Below are positions 36,794 to 45,349 of a DNA stretch of 64,000 bases, one piece after another. Position 1 is the stretch's first letter. Each line of letters starts with the position of its first letter. Where the stretch lies: contig NZ_PIGG01000026.1 in NCBI RefSeq assembly GCF_002924445.1, forward strand, positions 338,676 to 402,675. Reading direction: 5' to 3'. The translations under genes were made by a program, and so were the position numbers. The notes under the pieces are model-generated. The model searched no databases and had not been told where the DNA came from. It saw only the letters and a list, made by a program, of their open reading frames with translations. Source of the DNA: Minwuia thermotolerans (lineage in GTDB: Bacteria > Pseudomonadota > Alphaproteobacteria > Minwuiales > Minwuiaceae).

Positions 36794-39747
36794 GCGCGCG
36801 GGACGACACCACGGATCCGCCGGACTACTGGCGTTCCCCCGGTGGCGGCTACGTCTCCTCACCGATGCAGGCGGGGCCGGATGCACCGGGCGCAGACCCG
36901 ACGCCGCCCGTGGATCGGCGCGGCGCGCTGAAGTTGCTCGCCGGGGGCGTGAGCCTCGCCGGGCTGGCTGCCTGCGAGCCGGCCCCGGAGGAAGAGATCG
37001 TGCCGCGGGTGACGATGCCGGAATACGATCTACCCGGCCGGCCCACCTATTATGCTACGGCGCTGGAACTCGCCGGCTACGGCATGGGCCTCCTGGGCGA
37101 GACCCATTCAGGACGGCCGACGCGGCTGGAAGGCAACCCGGACCACCCGCTGAACGGCCGCGCCACCGACGCCTTCGCCCAGGCGGCGATCCTCGATCTC
37201 TACGACCCGGGCCGTTCCCAGGCCGTGCTTCAACGCGGCGATGTGTCGACCTGGGACGACTTTGCCGTCGATCTCGCCGCCAGCCCGCTCGGCGATGGGG
37301 CAGGGGTGCGCCTGCTGACGGGCCGGGTTGGTTCGCCCAGCCTGCTGGCGGCGATCGAACGGTTTCTCGAGTACCATCCACGCGCGCGCTGGCATGTTCA
37401 CGAGCCGGTCGGGCGGACCGCTGCCGCCGACGGCGCCAAAATTGCCTTCGGCGAACGCCTGGAGGCGGTGCATCGCCTGGACGGCGCGCGCGTGATCCTT
37501 TCGCTGGACTGTGATTTCCTCTCGCCGGAAGAACCCGCCCACCTGAAACATGCGCGGGATTTCGCCGCCGCGCGTCGGGTATCCGGACCGGATGGCGACC
37601 CCCCGGCGCGACTCTATGCGGTCGAGAGCACGCCCGCCCTGGCCGGCGCGGCGGCCGAGCATCGACTGCCGGTCCGCGCCGATCGCATCGAGGCGCTGAC
37701 GCGCGGCCTCGCCCAGCGGCTGGGAATCGCTGTCGCGGCGCACGGGTTGACGGCCGGAGAGCAGTATTGGCTCGACGCCGTCGTGCGCGATCTCGAAAGC
37801 CATCCCGGCCGGGCGCCGGTGCTGGCCGGCGTGACCCAGCCACCGGCGGTTCATGCGCTGGTGTGCGCGATCAATCGGCGGCTCGGCAATGACGGGCGGA
37901 CGGTCGGCTATATCGCGCCCGTTGCGGCGGAAGGACAGGGCGGCCTGGCCGAGCTGGCCCGAGACATGGAAGCGGGCGCCGTCGGGACACTGATCATGCT
38001 GGAGACCAACCCCGTCCACACCGCGCCGGCTGATATCCCCTTCGGTCGTCTGCTGGCGGAGCGCGTCGAGCGCTCGATCCATTGGGGTCAGCAGCGCGAC
38101 GAAACCGCCGTTCGGGCGCGCTGGCATGCGCCGGCGAGCCACCCGCTCGAAAGCTGGGGCGATGTGCGCGACTTCCTCGGGCATGTGACGCTGCAGCAAC
38201 CCCTGATCCGCCCGCTCCACCGGGGGCGGACGGCGCTGCAGTTCATGGCTGCGCTGGAGGGCGAATTCGACGCCGATCCGCGGCTCCTGCTGATGGACTA
38301 CTGGCGCGAGCGCGGCCTGGACGGCGACGATTTCGATACCGCCTGGCGCAGCGCTCTACGGCAAGGCGTCGTCGACGGCACGGCCGAGCCGTGGCGTACG
38401 CCGGCCCTGCGTTCGGGATTCATTGCCGAACTGCCATCGCCGAAGGCGGAGCCCGAAGCCCTCGTCCTCCAGTTTCGCGCGGATCCGGCGGCCTTCGATG
38501 GCCGCTTCGTCCACAATCCCTGGCTGCAGGAACTGCCGCGTCCGCTGAGCAAACTGGTCTGGGCCAATCCCGCTCTGATCTCGCCGTCGCTCGCGGCGCG
38601 GTTGAAGGTGGAGAACGGCGATGTCGTCCGGCTCGAAGTGGGCGGGAGCACGCTTGAAGCGCCGGTCTGGGTGTTGCCCGGTCAACCCGACGAGGCGGTG
38701 ACACTGACGCTTGGCTATGGCCGGGCTGGTGGACCGCTGGACCGCATCGTCGGCGTCGACGCGTACCGCCTGAGGACATCCGGCGCGGAGTGGGTGCGTC
38801 CTGGCGTGCGGATCGCGCCGACCGGCGAGCGGAGGCCGCTGGCCAGCACGCAGCATCACCACGAACCCGAAGGCCGCGGTATCGTCCGGCGGGCCGACTG
38901 GGCGGAATTCGTCGCTGACCCGGATTTCGCCCACGCCCACCGCAAGCCGCCGGAGACCTCGCTCTATCCCGAGCCCGTCCCGGGCCCCGCCGCGGGCAGC
39001 GGAGACGGCGCAGGACCCCAATGGGGCATGGTGATCGACTTCGACGCCTGCATCGGCTGCAACGCCTGCGTCGCGGCCTGCCAGGCGGAGAACAACATTC
39101 CCGTCGTCGGCCCCGAGGAGGTCGCGCGTGGCCGTGAGATGCACTGGCTCAGGATCGACCGCTACCACGCCGGTCCGGCGGAGAACCCGGATACCGTTTT
39201 CCAGCCGGTGCCCTGCATGCACTGCGAGAACGCGCCCTGCGAATATGTCTGCCCGGTCGAGGCCACGGTGCACGGCACGGAGGGCCTGAACGAGATGGTC
39301 TACAACCGCTGCATCGGCACCCGCTACTGCTCCCAGAACTGTCCCTACAAGGTCCGCCGCTTCAACTGGTTCGACTATGCAGGCCCCGACGCCGGCATTC
39401 CGACCCCGGCGGAACAGAAGAACCCGGGCGTCACCGTCCGGGCGCGCGGCGTGATGGAGAAATGCACCTATTGCGTCCAGCGGATCAGCCGCGCCCGGAT
39501 CGCGGCGAAGCGAGAGGACCGGCCGATCCCCACGGACGCGGTACGCACGGCCTGCCAGGACGCCTGTCCGGCGGAAGCGATCATCTTCGGCGACGTCGCC
39601 GATCCGCAAAGCGAGGTGAGCCGGTGGAAGGCCGATCCTCGCAACTACGGCATGCTGGAGGAACTGAATACAAGACCGCGCACGACCTACGTGGCCGGTG
39701 TGCGCCACCCGAACCCGGAACTCGACGGGGATGCGGGCAATGGCTGA
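36790..39747 (+). CDS. actB: Alternative Complex III subunit ActB (Mo-oxidoreductase-like + Fe-S domain)
   Basis: Peripheral iron-sulfur subunit of 985 residues. A Tat-like leader (DRRGALKLLAGGVSLAGLAAC, split across the n- and h-regions, near 40) precedes a molybdopterin-oxidoreductase-like domain that in ACIII carries no Mo cofactor (about 70-690). The C-terminal ferredoxin-like domain (about 745-960) has four cysteine groups: CIGCNACVAAC, CMHCENAPCEYVC, CIGTRYCSQNC and CTYC...CQDAC. Three [4Fe-4S] and one [3Fe-4S] cluster are typical. ATGA overlap with actA, and an 8-nt overlap with actC. Tat export fits the tatABC operon at 4.4-5.9 kb. Confidence 0.92.
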   Translation: MSARDDTTDPPDYWRSPGGGYVSSPMQAGPDAPGADPTPPVDRRGALKLLAGGVSLAGLAACEPAPEEEIVPRVTMPEYDLPGRPTYYATALELAGYGMGLLGETHSGRPTRLEGNPDHPLNGRATDAFAQAAILDLYDPGRSQAVLQRGDVSTWDDFAVDLAASPLGDGAGVRLLTGRVGSPSLLAAIERFLEYHPRARWHVHEPVGRTAAADGAKIAFGERLEAVHRLDGARVILSLDCDFLSPEEPAHLKHARDFAAARRVSGPDGDPPARLYAVESTPALAGAAAEHRLPVRADRIEALTRGLAQRLGIAVAAHGLTAGEQYWLDAVVRDLESHPGRAPVLAGVTQPPAVHALVCAINRRLGNDGRTVGYIAPVAAEGQGGLAELARDMEAGAVGTLIMLETNPVHTAPADIPFGRLLAERVERSIHWGQQRDETAVRARWHAPASHPLESWGDVRDFLGHVTLQQPLIRPLHRGRTALQFMAALEGEFDADPRLLLMDYWRERGLDGDDFDTAWRSALRQGVVDGTAEPWRTPALRSGFIAELPSPKAEPEALVLQFRADPAAFDGRFVHNPWLQELPRPLSKLVWANPALISPSLAARLKVENGDVVRLEVGGSTLEAPVWVLPGQPDEAVTLTLGYGRAGGPLDRIVGVDAYRLRTSGAEWVRPGVRIAPTGERRPLASTQHHHEPEGRGIVRRADWAEFVADPDFAHAHRKPPETSLYPEPVPGPAAGSGDGAGPQWGMVIDFDACIGCNACVAACQAENNIPVVGPEEVARGREMHWLRIDRYHAGPAENPDTVFQPVPCMHCENAPCEYVCPVEATVHGTEGLNEMVYNRCIGTRYCSQNCPYKVRRFNWFDYAGPDAGIPTPAEQKNPGVTVRARGVMEKCTYCVQRISRARIAAKREDRPIPTDAVRTACQDACPAEAIIFGDVADPQSEVSRWKADPRNYGMLEELNTRPRTTYVAGVRHPNPELDGDAGNG

Positions 39748-41062
39748 GCGCGCGGCGGCGGAAGTGCGGGACGAGACCCTGGCCGCGCGCCTGGCCGGTC
39801 TGGTGCTCGGGCGGCGGACGCCCGCGGCCATGCTGGTCGCGCTGCTGCTCGCCGGCCTGCTCGCCATGGCGTTTCTGGCCGCCATCCTTGCAGTCGTGAT
39901 CTGGGGCGTCGGGCTGTTCGGTATGAACATACCCGTCGCCTGGACCTTCCCGATCGTCAACACGATCTGGTGGATCGGCATGGCCCATGCCGGCACCTTG
40001 ATCTCCGCCATCCTGATGCTCACGCGCCAGGGCTGGCGCGCGCCGGTCACGCGCATGGCCGAAGCGATGGCGATGTTCGCCATCCTCATGGCCGGCATCT
40101 TCCCGCTGCTGCATCTCGGGCGGCCCTGGTTCTTCTACTACCTGCTGGCCTATCCGGGGACCACCGGGCTCTGGCCGCAATGGCGCAGTCCGCTGGTCTG
40201 GGACTTCGCAGCGATCCTAACCTATCTGGTCTATACGGCGACATTCCTCTACGTCAGCCTGCTGCCCGACCTCGCAACCCTGCGCGACCGCGCGCGCAAC
40301 GCCAAGGCGCAGATCTTCTACGGACTGCTGGCCATGGGCTGGCGCGATTCCGTCCGCCACTGGCGGCGGCACCGGCAGGCGAGCCATGTGCTCGCCATCC
40401 TCGCCGCCCCCATCGTGGTCACCGTGACCGGAATCATCTCGCTGGATCTCGCCGTCAGCATCGTGCCCGGGTATCATTTCACGATCTTCCCGCCCTATTT
40501 CGTCGCCGGTGCGATCTTCTCCGGTTTCGCCGCGGTGATCATGATCGCGGTCGTCATGCGGTCGCTGTTCGGGCTGCACGATCTGGTCACGGCCGATCAC
40601 CTCGACCGACTCGCCCGGCTGATGCTCGGTTTCGGCCTGATCGTGAACTACGCCTATCTGATGGAGATATTCACCGCCTTCTATACCGGCGAGGCGTTCT
40701 ACCGGAACGTCTATATCGACCGCTGGACCGGGCCCTATGCCCCGGTGTGGTGGACCATGATCGTCTGCAATGTCGTGTTGTTGCAGGCGGCGTGGTTCCG
40801 CACCGTCCGTCGCTCGGCGCCGGCGCTGTTCCTGCTGGCGACGGCGGTCAATGTCGGCATGTGGCTGGAACGCTACCAGATCGTGCTGACCAGCACCCAT
40901 GCGGACTATGTGCCCTCGGCCTGGGGCGAGGCCTGGCCGACGCTCGCGGACGCCGTTGTGCTGGCAGGTTCCATCGGCGCCTTCGTCTTCCTGTTGCTGC
41001 TGTTCGCGCGGATCGTGCCGATCGTCTCCATCTCGGAGATGCGAGAGGCGGGCCGATCATGA
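39740..41062 (+). CDS. actC: Alternative Complex III subunit ActC (NrfD-like quinol subunit)
   Basis: Polytopic NrfD/PsrC-family membrane protein of 440 residues with about ten helices, expected to bind quinol and work with ActB. Early helix WTFPIVNTIWWIGMAHAGTL and later PLLHLGRPWFFYYLLAYPG are NrfD-like blocks. Start at ATG 39740 (GACGGGG upstream) gives MAERAAAEV. An in-frame ATG at 39731 is an alternative. It overlaps actB by 8 nt, and actD starts within its stop codon (ATGA). Confidence 0.9.
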   Translation: MAERAAAEVRDETLAARLAGLVLGRRTPAAMLVALLLAGLLAMAFLAAILAVVIWGVGLFGMNIPVAWTFPIVNTIWWIGMAHAGTLISAILMLTRQGWRAPVTRMAEAMAMFAILMAGIFPLLHLGRPWFFYYLLAYPGTTGLWPQWRSPLVWDFAAILTYLVYTATFLYVSLLPDLATLRDRARNAKAQIFYGLLAMGWRDSVRHWRRHRQASHVLAILAAPIVVTVTGIISLDLAVSIVPGYHFTIFPPYFVAGAIFSGFAAVIMIAVVMRSLFGLHDLVTADHLDRLARLMLGFGLIVNYAYLMEIFTAFYTGEAFYRNVYIDRWTGPYAPVWWTMIVCNVVLLQAAWFRTVRRSAPALFLLATAVNVGMWLERYQIVLTSTHADYVPSAWGEAWPTLADAVVLAGSIGAFVFLLLLFARIVPIVSISEMREAGRS

Positions 41063-41592
41063 CCGGCGGGCGGGAAATCCATGGCATCGCCGCGCGTTTC
41101 GCGGACCGCGATGCGCTGCTGACCGCCGTGCGGCAGGCGCGCGCGGCCGGTTACGAACATGTCGAGGCCCACGCGCCGGCGGCGGAACCGGAGATCGAGC
41201 GCGCCCTCGGCGAAAGCGGAAACGCCGTGGCCTGGATCGCTACCGCAGCGGGGGTCGTCTGCGCCCTGGCCGCGTACGCGCTGCAGTACTACGCCGCCGT
41301 GGTCGACTTTCCCTTCAACGCCGGGGGGCGGCCACTGCACGCCTGGCCGCCTTTCCTGGTGGTCGCCTTCGCCGTCGGCCTGCTGGGCGCCGTGCTGGCC
41401 ACGGGGATCGCCCTGTTCGTGCAGAACGGCTTTCCCGCCTACTACCATCCGATCTTCCATGTGGATGGTTTCGTCGCCGGCGAGGGCTACGTGCTCGTGG
41501 TGGCGTCGAGCGATTCCGGGTTCGAGCGTGATGCCACCCGGAATTTTCTCGACCGCCTGGGCCCCGTTGCGGTGCAGGAGGTGCCGCGATGA
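41059..41592 (+). CDS. actD: Alternative Complex III subunit ActD (DUF3341)
   Basis: 177-residue membrane protein of the DUF3341 family. A cytoplasmic N-terminal part (about 1-50) resembling a ferredoxin-like fold (FADRDALLTAVRQARAAGYE) is followed by two helices (about 55-75 and 93-118) around the loop DFPFNAGGRPLHAWPPF. The C-terminal part ends in HVDGFVAGEGYVL... . ATGA overlaps join it to actC and actE. It has no known cofactor and packs beside ActC in ACIII structures. Confidence 0.9.
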   Translation: MTGGREIHGIAARFADRDALLTAVRQARAAGYEHVEAHAPAAEPEIERALGESGNAVAWIATAAGVVCALAAYALQYYAAVVDFPFNAGGRPLHAWPPFLVVAFAVGLLGAVLATGIALFVQNGFPAYYHPIFHVDGFVAGEGYVLVVASSDSGFERDATRNFLDRLGPVAVQEVPR

Positions 41593-42137
41593 CGGGTCGG
41601 CGGATGATGGCAATCGTCGTTTCGGCGCTGGCCGCCCTTGCCGCCTGCGATCAGCCCGAAATGCGCGATCAGGCGAAGGTGGAGGCCTATGAGACCGCAT
41701 CGGACCTGCCCGGGGGGCTGGCGGAGCAGCCCCGTCCCGAGGGCGTCGTCGCCAGGGATGAGCGGATCGCCCCGGCGCCGCCCCGTCCCGAGACGACGCT
41801 GGCGCTGCTGCGCCGCGGGCGCACCCTCTACAACAATATCTGCGCGCCCTGCCACAGCTACACGGGCGACGGGCGCGGCATGGTGGTCCGCCGGGGGTTC
41901 CCGCCGCCGCCCAGCTTCCACACCGCGGCTCTGCGGCGGGCCGGTGGCGACCACTTCTATCGCGTCATCACCGAGGGCCGGGGCCTGATGTACGCCTATG
42001 CCGACCGTGTCGCGCCAGAGGACCGCTGGGCGGTGGTCGCCTATGTCCGCGCCCTGCAACTCAGCCAGCACGTCCAGGCGGCTTCGCTGCCCGCTGCGTT
42101 GCGCATGCGACTGCCCGAAGGGGAGGCGGTGCAATGA
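41589..42137 (+). CDS. actE: Alternative Complex III subunit ActE (monohaem cytochrome c lipoprotein)
   Basis: 182-residue lipoprotein: signal MMAIVVSALAALAAC with a lipobox Cys at about residue 20, then a class I cytochrome c domain with haem motif CAPCH in LYNNICAPCHSYTGDGRG (about 80-98) and a distal Met candidate in GRGLMYAYADRV. It probably relays electrons from ActA to the oxidase. ATGA overlaps join it to actD and actF. Confidence 0.9.
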   Translation: MTGRRMMAIVVSALAALAACDQPEMRDQAKVEAYETASDLPGGLAEQPRPEGVVARDERIAPAPPRPETTLALLRRGRTLYNNICAPCHSYTGDGRGMVVRRGFPPPPSFHTAALRRAGGDHFYRVITEGRGLMYAYADRVAPEDRWAVVAYVRALQLSQHVQAASLPAALRMRLPEGEAVQ

Positions 42138-43204
42138 CAGGCTCGGGCGCGCGATATCTCTTCGCTTTCGGCGCCGCATCCGGGGCGGTGCTCTGCATTG
42201 TCGGCGCCCTCACCGACCTGGGCGGACTGATGCAGGCGCTCGCCGCCGCCGGCCTGTTCTGGCTGGCGCTGCCGCTGGGCGCGATGGCCATCTGCATCGC
42301 TCATGGCCTGACCGGCGGCGCCTGGGGCCGGGCCACGGATGTTCCGGTGCGTGCGCTCCTCGCCACGCTGCCGGCGGCGCTGCTCCCCTTCGCGGTGATC
42401 CTTGCCGCCGGCCCCGAACATGTCTTCGCCTGGATCGATCCGCCGGCGGACCTGCGACATCACCTGGCCGACAAGCGGTTCTATCTGGATCAGGGCTTTC
42501 TGACCGCCCGGTTCGTCCTCCATGCCGTCATCTGGATCGGTCTTGCATGGGCGTTGGGCGCATGGCGCACCGGATTTCGCCCGGACCGCGGCCTCGCCGC
42601 GGCCGGCGCAGTGCTGTGGGCGTTGAGCGTGACCTTCTTCAGCTTCGATTGGGTGATGTCGCTGGATCCGCACTGGTATTCCGATGTTCTTGGTGTGGTC
42701 TGCATGGCCGCGTTCACGGCGCCGGCCATGGCTGCCGCCCTGCTGCTTTCTCTCCTTGGCGAGACGCCGATGGACCGAGGCGTCCGCGATTTCGCGACGC
42801 TGTTGCTCGGCGTGTTGCTGATCTGGGTCTTCACCTCCTTCGTGCAGTTCCTGATCATCTGGATGGCCAACCTGCCGCACGAGATCGGCTGGTATCTCGA
42901 CCGCGCTGCCGGCGGCTGGCGTGTCGTCACCGTCGCCATGACCGCCCTGTTCTTCGCCGTTCCCGTTCTGCTTCTGGCCATGCCGGCAGGCCGGCAGAGC
43001 CGGCGCGCGGTGCGGCTCGCCGCCGGCGCCGTGCTTTTCGGGCATCTGCTGCAAAGCCTCTGGCTCGTGCTGCCCAGCCTTCACCACAAGGGCCCGGCCC
43101 TCTTCTGGCAGACACCGGCGGCGCTGCTGACGGTTGGCGGCCTGGCCGGCCTGAGCGGCAGTCTTCATTACCGGCGGAACGCCGGCGGGGGAGGGGCAGA
43201 ATGA
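42134..43204 (+). CDS. actF: Alternative Complex III subunit ActF
   Basis: 356-residue polytopic protein, NrfD-like in part, with about ten helices. It starts MTGSGARYLFAFGAASGA. Characteristic blocks are HHLADKRFYLDQGFLTARFV and SLDPHWYSDVLGVVCMAAF, and WMANLPHEIGWYL in the second half. It is the second quinol-subunit-like membrane protein of the complex and pseudo-duplicates ActC. ATGA overlaps join it to actE and the next small gene. Confidence 0.88.
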   Translation: MTGSGARYLFAFGAASGAVLCIVGALTDLGGLMQALAAAGLFWLALPLGAMAICIAHGLTGGAWGRATDVPVRALLATLPAALLPFAVILAAGPEHVFAWIDPPADLRHHLADKRFYLDQGFLTARFVLHAVIWIGLAWALGAWRTGFRPDRGLAAAGAVLWALSVTFFSFDWVMSLDPHWYSDVLGVVCMAAFTAPAMAAALLLSLLGETPMDRGVRDFATLLLGVLLIWVFTSFVQFLIIWMANLPHEIGWYLDRAAGGWRVVTVAMTALFFAVPVLLLAMPAGRQSRRAVRLAAGAVLFGHLLQSLWLVLPSLHHKGPALFWQTPAALLTVGGLAGLSGSLHYRRNAGGGGAE

Positions 43205-43560
43205 GCGGCCGGACGGAACAGCGCCGCTATGGATCGACGGAACTTCCCGCCGGCCGGGCGCTGCGCGGCGCGCTGCTGTTCCTGGCCGTCGTTGGCGTGC
43301 TTGCCGCCCTGGCCATCTCTCTGGGCAGGTGGATCTGGCCCGCGCCGCCGGGACAGGCGGCGATCGTCGAGGCGCCGCCCGTTGTGGGTCCGGCCTCCCA
43401 GCCCGCGCCCGAAGCCGATCTGGAGCGGATGCAGGCACAGGCCCGGGCGCGGCTGGAGAGCTATGGCTGGGTCGACCGCAAGCGGGGCATCGCTCGCATT
43501 CCCGTGGAGCGGGCTATGGAACTCCTGGTGCAGCGCCGTGAGGGGGAGGCGGAGCCATGA
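43201..43560 (+). CDS. small membrane-anchored protein of ACIII/caa3 operon, unknown function
   Basis: 119 residues: N-terminal charged segment with RRYGSTELPAGRALRGA, one helix (about 22-42), a Pro-rich linker, then a C-terminal block ESYGWVDRKRGIARIPVERA with the sequence YGWVDRKxG-IxxIPVxRAMEL. I recall similar proteins in other ACIII-caa3 operons but no assigned role. ATGA overlaps on both sides show obligate co-translation with ActF and the Sco protein, so an assembly or supercomplex-tethering role is plausible. Confidence 0.85.
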   Translation: MSGRTEQRRYGSTELPAGRALRGALLFLAVVGVLAALAISLGRWIWPAPPGQAAIVEAPPVVGPASQPAPEADLERMQAQARARLESYGWVDRKRGIARIPVERAMELLVQRREGEAEP

Positions 43561-44366
43561 GCAAGGCGAGGTGGCTGTCCGCCGTGTTCCTGCCGGTGCT
43601 GCTTGCAGCGGGCGCGTCTGGGGCGGCGCAAACCCAGCGCGACATGCAGGCGCGGATCGGCTTCGACCAGAAGATAGGCGCGACCGTGCCCGCCGATATC
43701 GCCTTTCGCGATCGCCATGGCGAGCGCGCGCGGCTTGGCGATGTTCTGGACGGCAAGCCGGCGGTGCTGGTCATGGGCTGGTACTCCTGCGCCAACATAT
43801 GCCCGGTGATCTTCCGCAATCTGGGAGACGCCCTGCGCAAGGTGGCGTTCGCCCCGGGCGAGGACTACCGGTTGATCACGCTCAGCATCGATCCCGGTGA
43901 CGGTCCGGACGAGGCGCGCCGGGCATTGGCCGATCTTGCGGGCGCGGGCAACGCGCCGCCGGCGCACCTGCTTGTCGGTCGCGAGTCCGAGATCTCGGCG
44001 CTGTCGGACGCGGTCGGCTTCCGATTCGTTCACGACGCCGAGCGCGACACCTACGGACACCCGGCCGGACTGATCCTGATCGACGGGCAGGGCCGGGTGA
44101 ACCGCTATCTCGTCGGGATGGAGTTTCAGTCGGAGGACATCGAACTGGCCCTGCTGGAGGCAGGCCGGGGGGAACTGGGTTCGGTCGCCGACCGTCTGGC
44201 GCTGCGCTGCTTCACCTTCGATCCGGAGACCGGTCGTTACAGCCTGGCGGTGACGAACATTCTCCGCACTGCCGGGCTGGGGTCGGCGGTTCTGCTGGGA
44301 GCCGGGCTGGTCCTGCTGCTTGTCCGCGAACGCCGCGCGCGGCGCCGGCGGGAGGAGGGCGCATGA
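43557..44366 (+). CDS. SCO1/SenC family copper chaperone
   Basis: Thioredoxin-like protein delivering copper to the CuA site of the oxidase. 269 residues: signal sequence in the first ~24 residues, then the thioredoxin fold with CxxxC in SCANIC (Cys78 and Cys82) and the third copper ligand His about 168 in TYGHPAG. The C-terminus carries an added membrane helix (LGSAVLLGAGLVLLLV) and basic tail, which is less common. It lies directly before the CuA subunit gene, with ATGA overlaps on both sides. Confidence 0.92.
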   Translation: MSKARWLSAVFLPVLLAAGASGAAQTQRDMQARIGFDQKIGATVPADIAFRDRHGERARLGDVLDGKPAVLVMGWYSCANICPVIFRNLGDALRKVAFAPGEDYRLITLSIDPGDGPDEARRALADLAGAGNAPPAHLLVGRESEISALSDAVGFRFVHDAERDTYGHPAGLILIDGQGRVNRYLVGMEFQSEDIELALLEAGRGELGSVADRLALRCFTFDPETGRYSLAVTNILRTAGLGSAVLLGAGLVLLLVRERRARRRREEGA

Positions 44367-45349
44367 GCAGGCAGGCGCCCTCCTACATCGCCGATGCGCC
44401 GGGCGAGCTGCTGCTCTGGCCGGAGCAGGCCTCCTCGGTGGCGCGGGAACTGGACTACCTGTTCTATTCCCTGGTCGGGGCCTCGGTCCTGGCCGTGGTC
44501 CTGATCGGCGGGACGATGTTCTGCTTTACCATCTACTACCGGGCCGGATCGGGCCGCGGCCGCGGTTCCGGCTTCATCGAACGCCATTCGCGCCGGATCG
44601 AGATAGGTTCGGTCGTGGCGACGCTGATCATCTTCCTGTCCATATTTGCCTGGGCGGGTTCCCTCTACTTCCGGGAGTTCTCCGGTGCGCCGGGGGCGAT
44701 GACAGTCAACGTCGTCGCCAAGCAGTGGATGTGGAAGCTCCATCATCCGAACGGCGTACGGGAGATCAACGAGCTTCACGTGCCGGTCGGGCGGAAGATC
44801 GAACTGCGCATGACCTCGCAGGACGTCATCCACAGCTTTTACGTGCCCGCCTTCCGGCTGAAGCGGGATGTGCTGCCCCACCGCTATGTCAGCATGTGGT
44901 TCGAGGCGACAGAGCCTGGCGTCTATTCACTGTTCTGCGCCGAGTATTGCGGCGCCGATCATTCGCGAATGCGCGGAAAGGTCGTCGCAATGCGCCCCGG
45001 CGACTTCCAGCAGTGGCTGGCGGAAAGGGAAGCCCCCCTGTCACCCGCGGAGGCCGGTGAAGCGCTGTTCGCCGCGCTCGGCTGCTCGGGGTGCCACAGT
45101 CCGCGGTCCGATGTCCGCGCTCCGTCCCTTGCGGGCCTGCACGGTCAGCCGGTCCCGCTCGCCGGCGGGAGCACGGTGATTGCCGACGACGCCTATCTTC
45201 GGGATTCCATTCTGCTGCCGCGCAAGTATGTCGTGGCCGGTTATCAGCCGATCATGCCGAGCTACGAGGGGCAGGTGAGCGAAGCCGAGATCCTCGAACT
45301 GATCGCTTATATCCGCTCCCTCGATACGGTCGTGGAGAGCGGCCGATGA
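44363..45349 (+). CDS. coxB: caa3-type cytochrome c oxidase subunit II with fused cytochrome c
   Basis: CuA subunit of 328 residues. Two N-terminal helices (about 32-58 and 83-104) precede the cupredoxin domain with CuA ligands in [10 protein letters not shown] (His) and [12 protein letters not shown] (Cys, Cys, His, Met). A cytochrome c domain is fused at the C-terminus, haem motif CSGCH in [19 protein letters not shown], which defines the caa3 type. ATGA overlaps join it to the Sco and coxA genes. It should accept electrons from ACIII directly. Confidence 0.95.
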   Translation: MSRQAPSYIADAPGELLLWPEQASSVARELDYLFYSLVGASVLAVVLIGGTMFCFTIYYRAGSGRGRGSGFIERHSRRIEIGSVVATLIIFLSIFAWAGSLYFREFSGAPGAMTVNVVAKQWMWKLHHPNGVREINELHVPVGRKIELRMTSQDVIHSFYVPAFRLKRDVLPHRYVSMWFEATEPGVYSLFCAEYCGADHSRMRGKVVAMRPGDFQQWLAEREAPLSPAEAGEALFAALGCSGCHSPRSDVRAPSLAGLHGQPVPLAGGSTVIADDAYLRDSILLPRKYVVAGYQPIMPSYEGQVSEAEILELIAYIRSLDTVVESGR

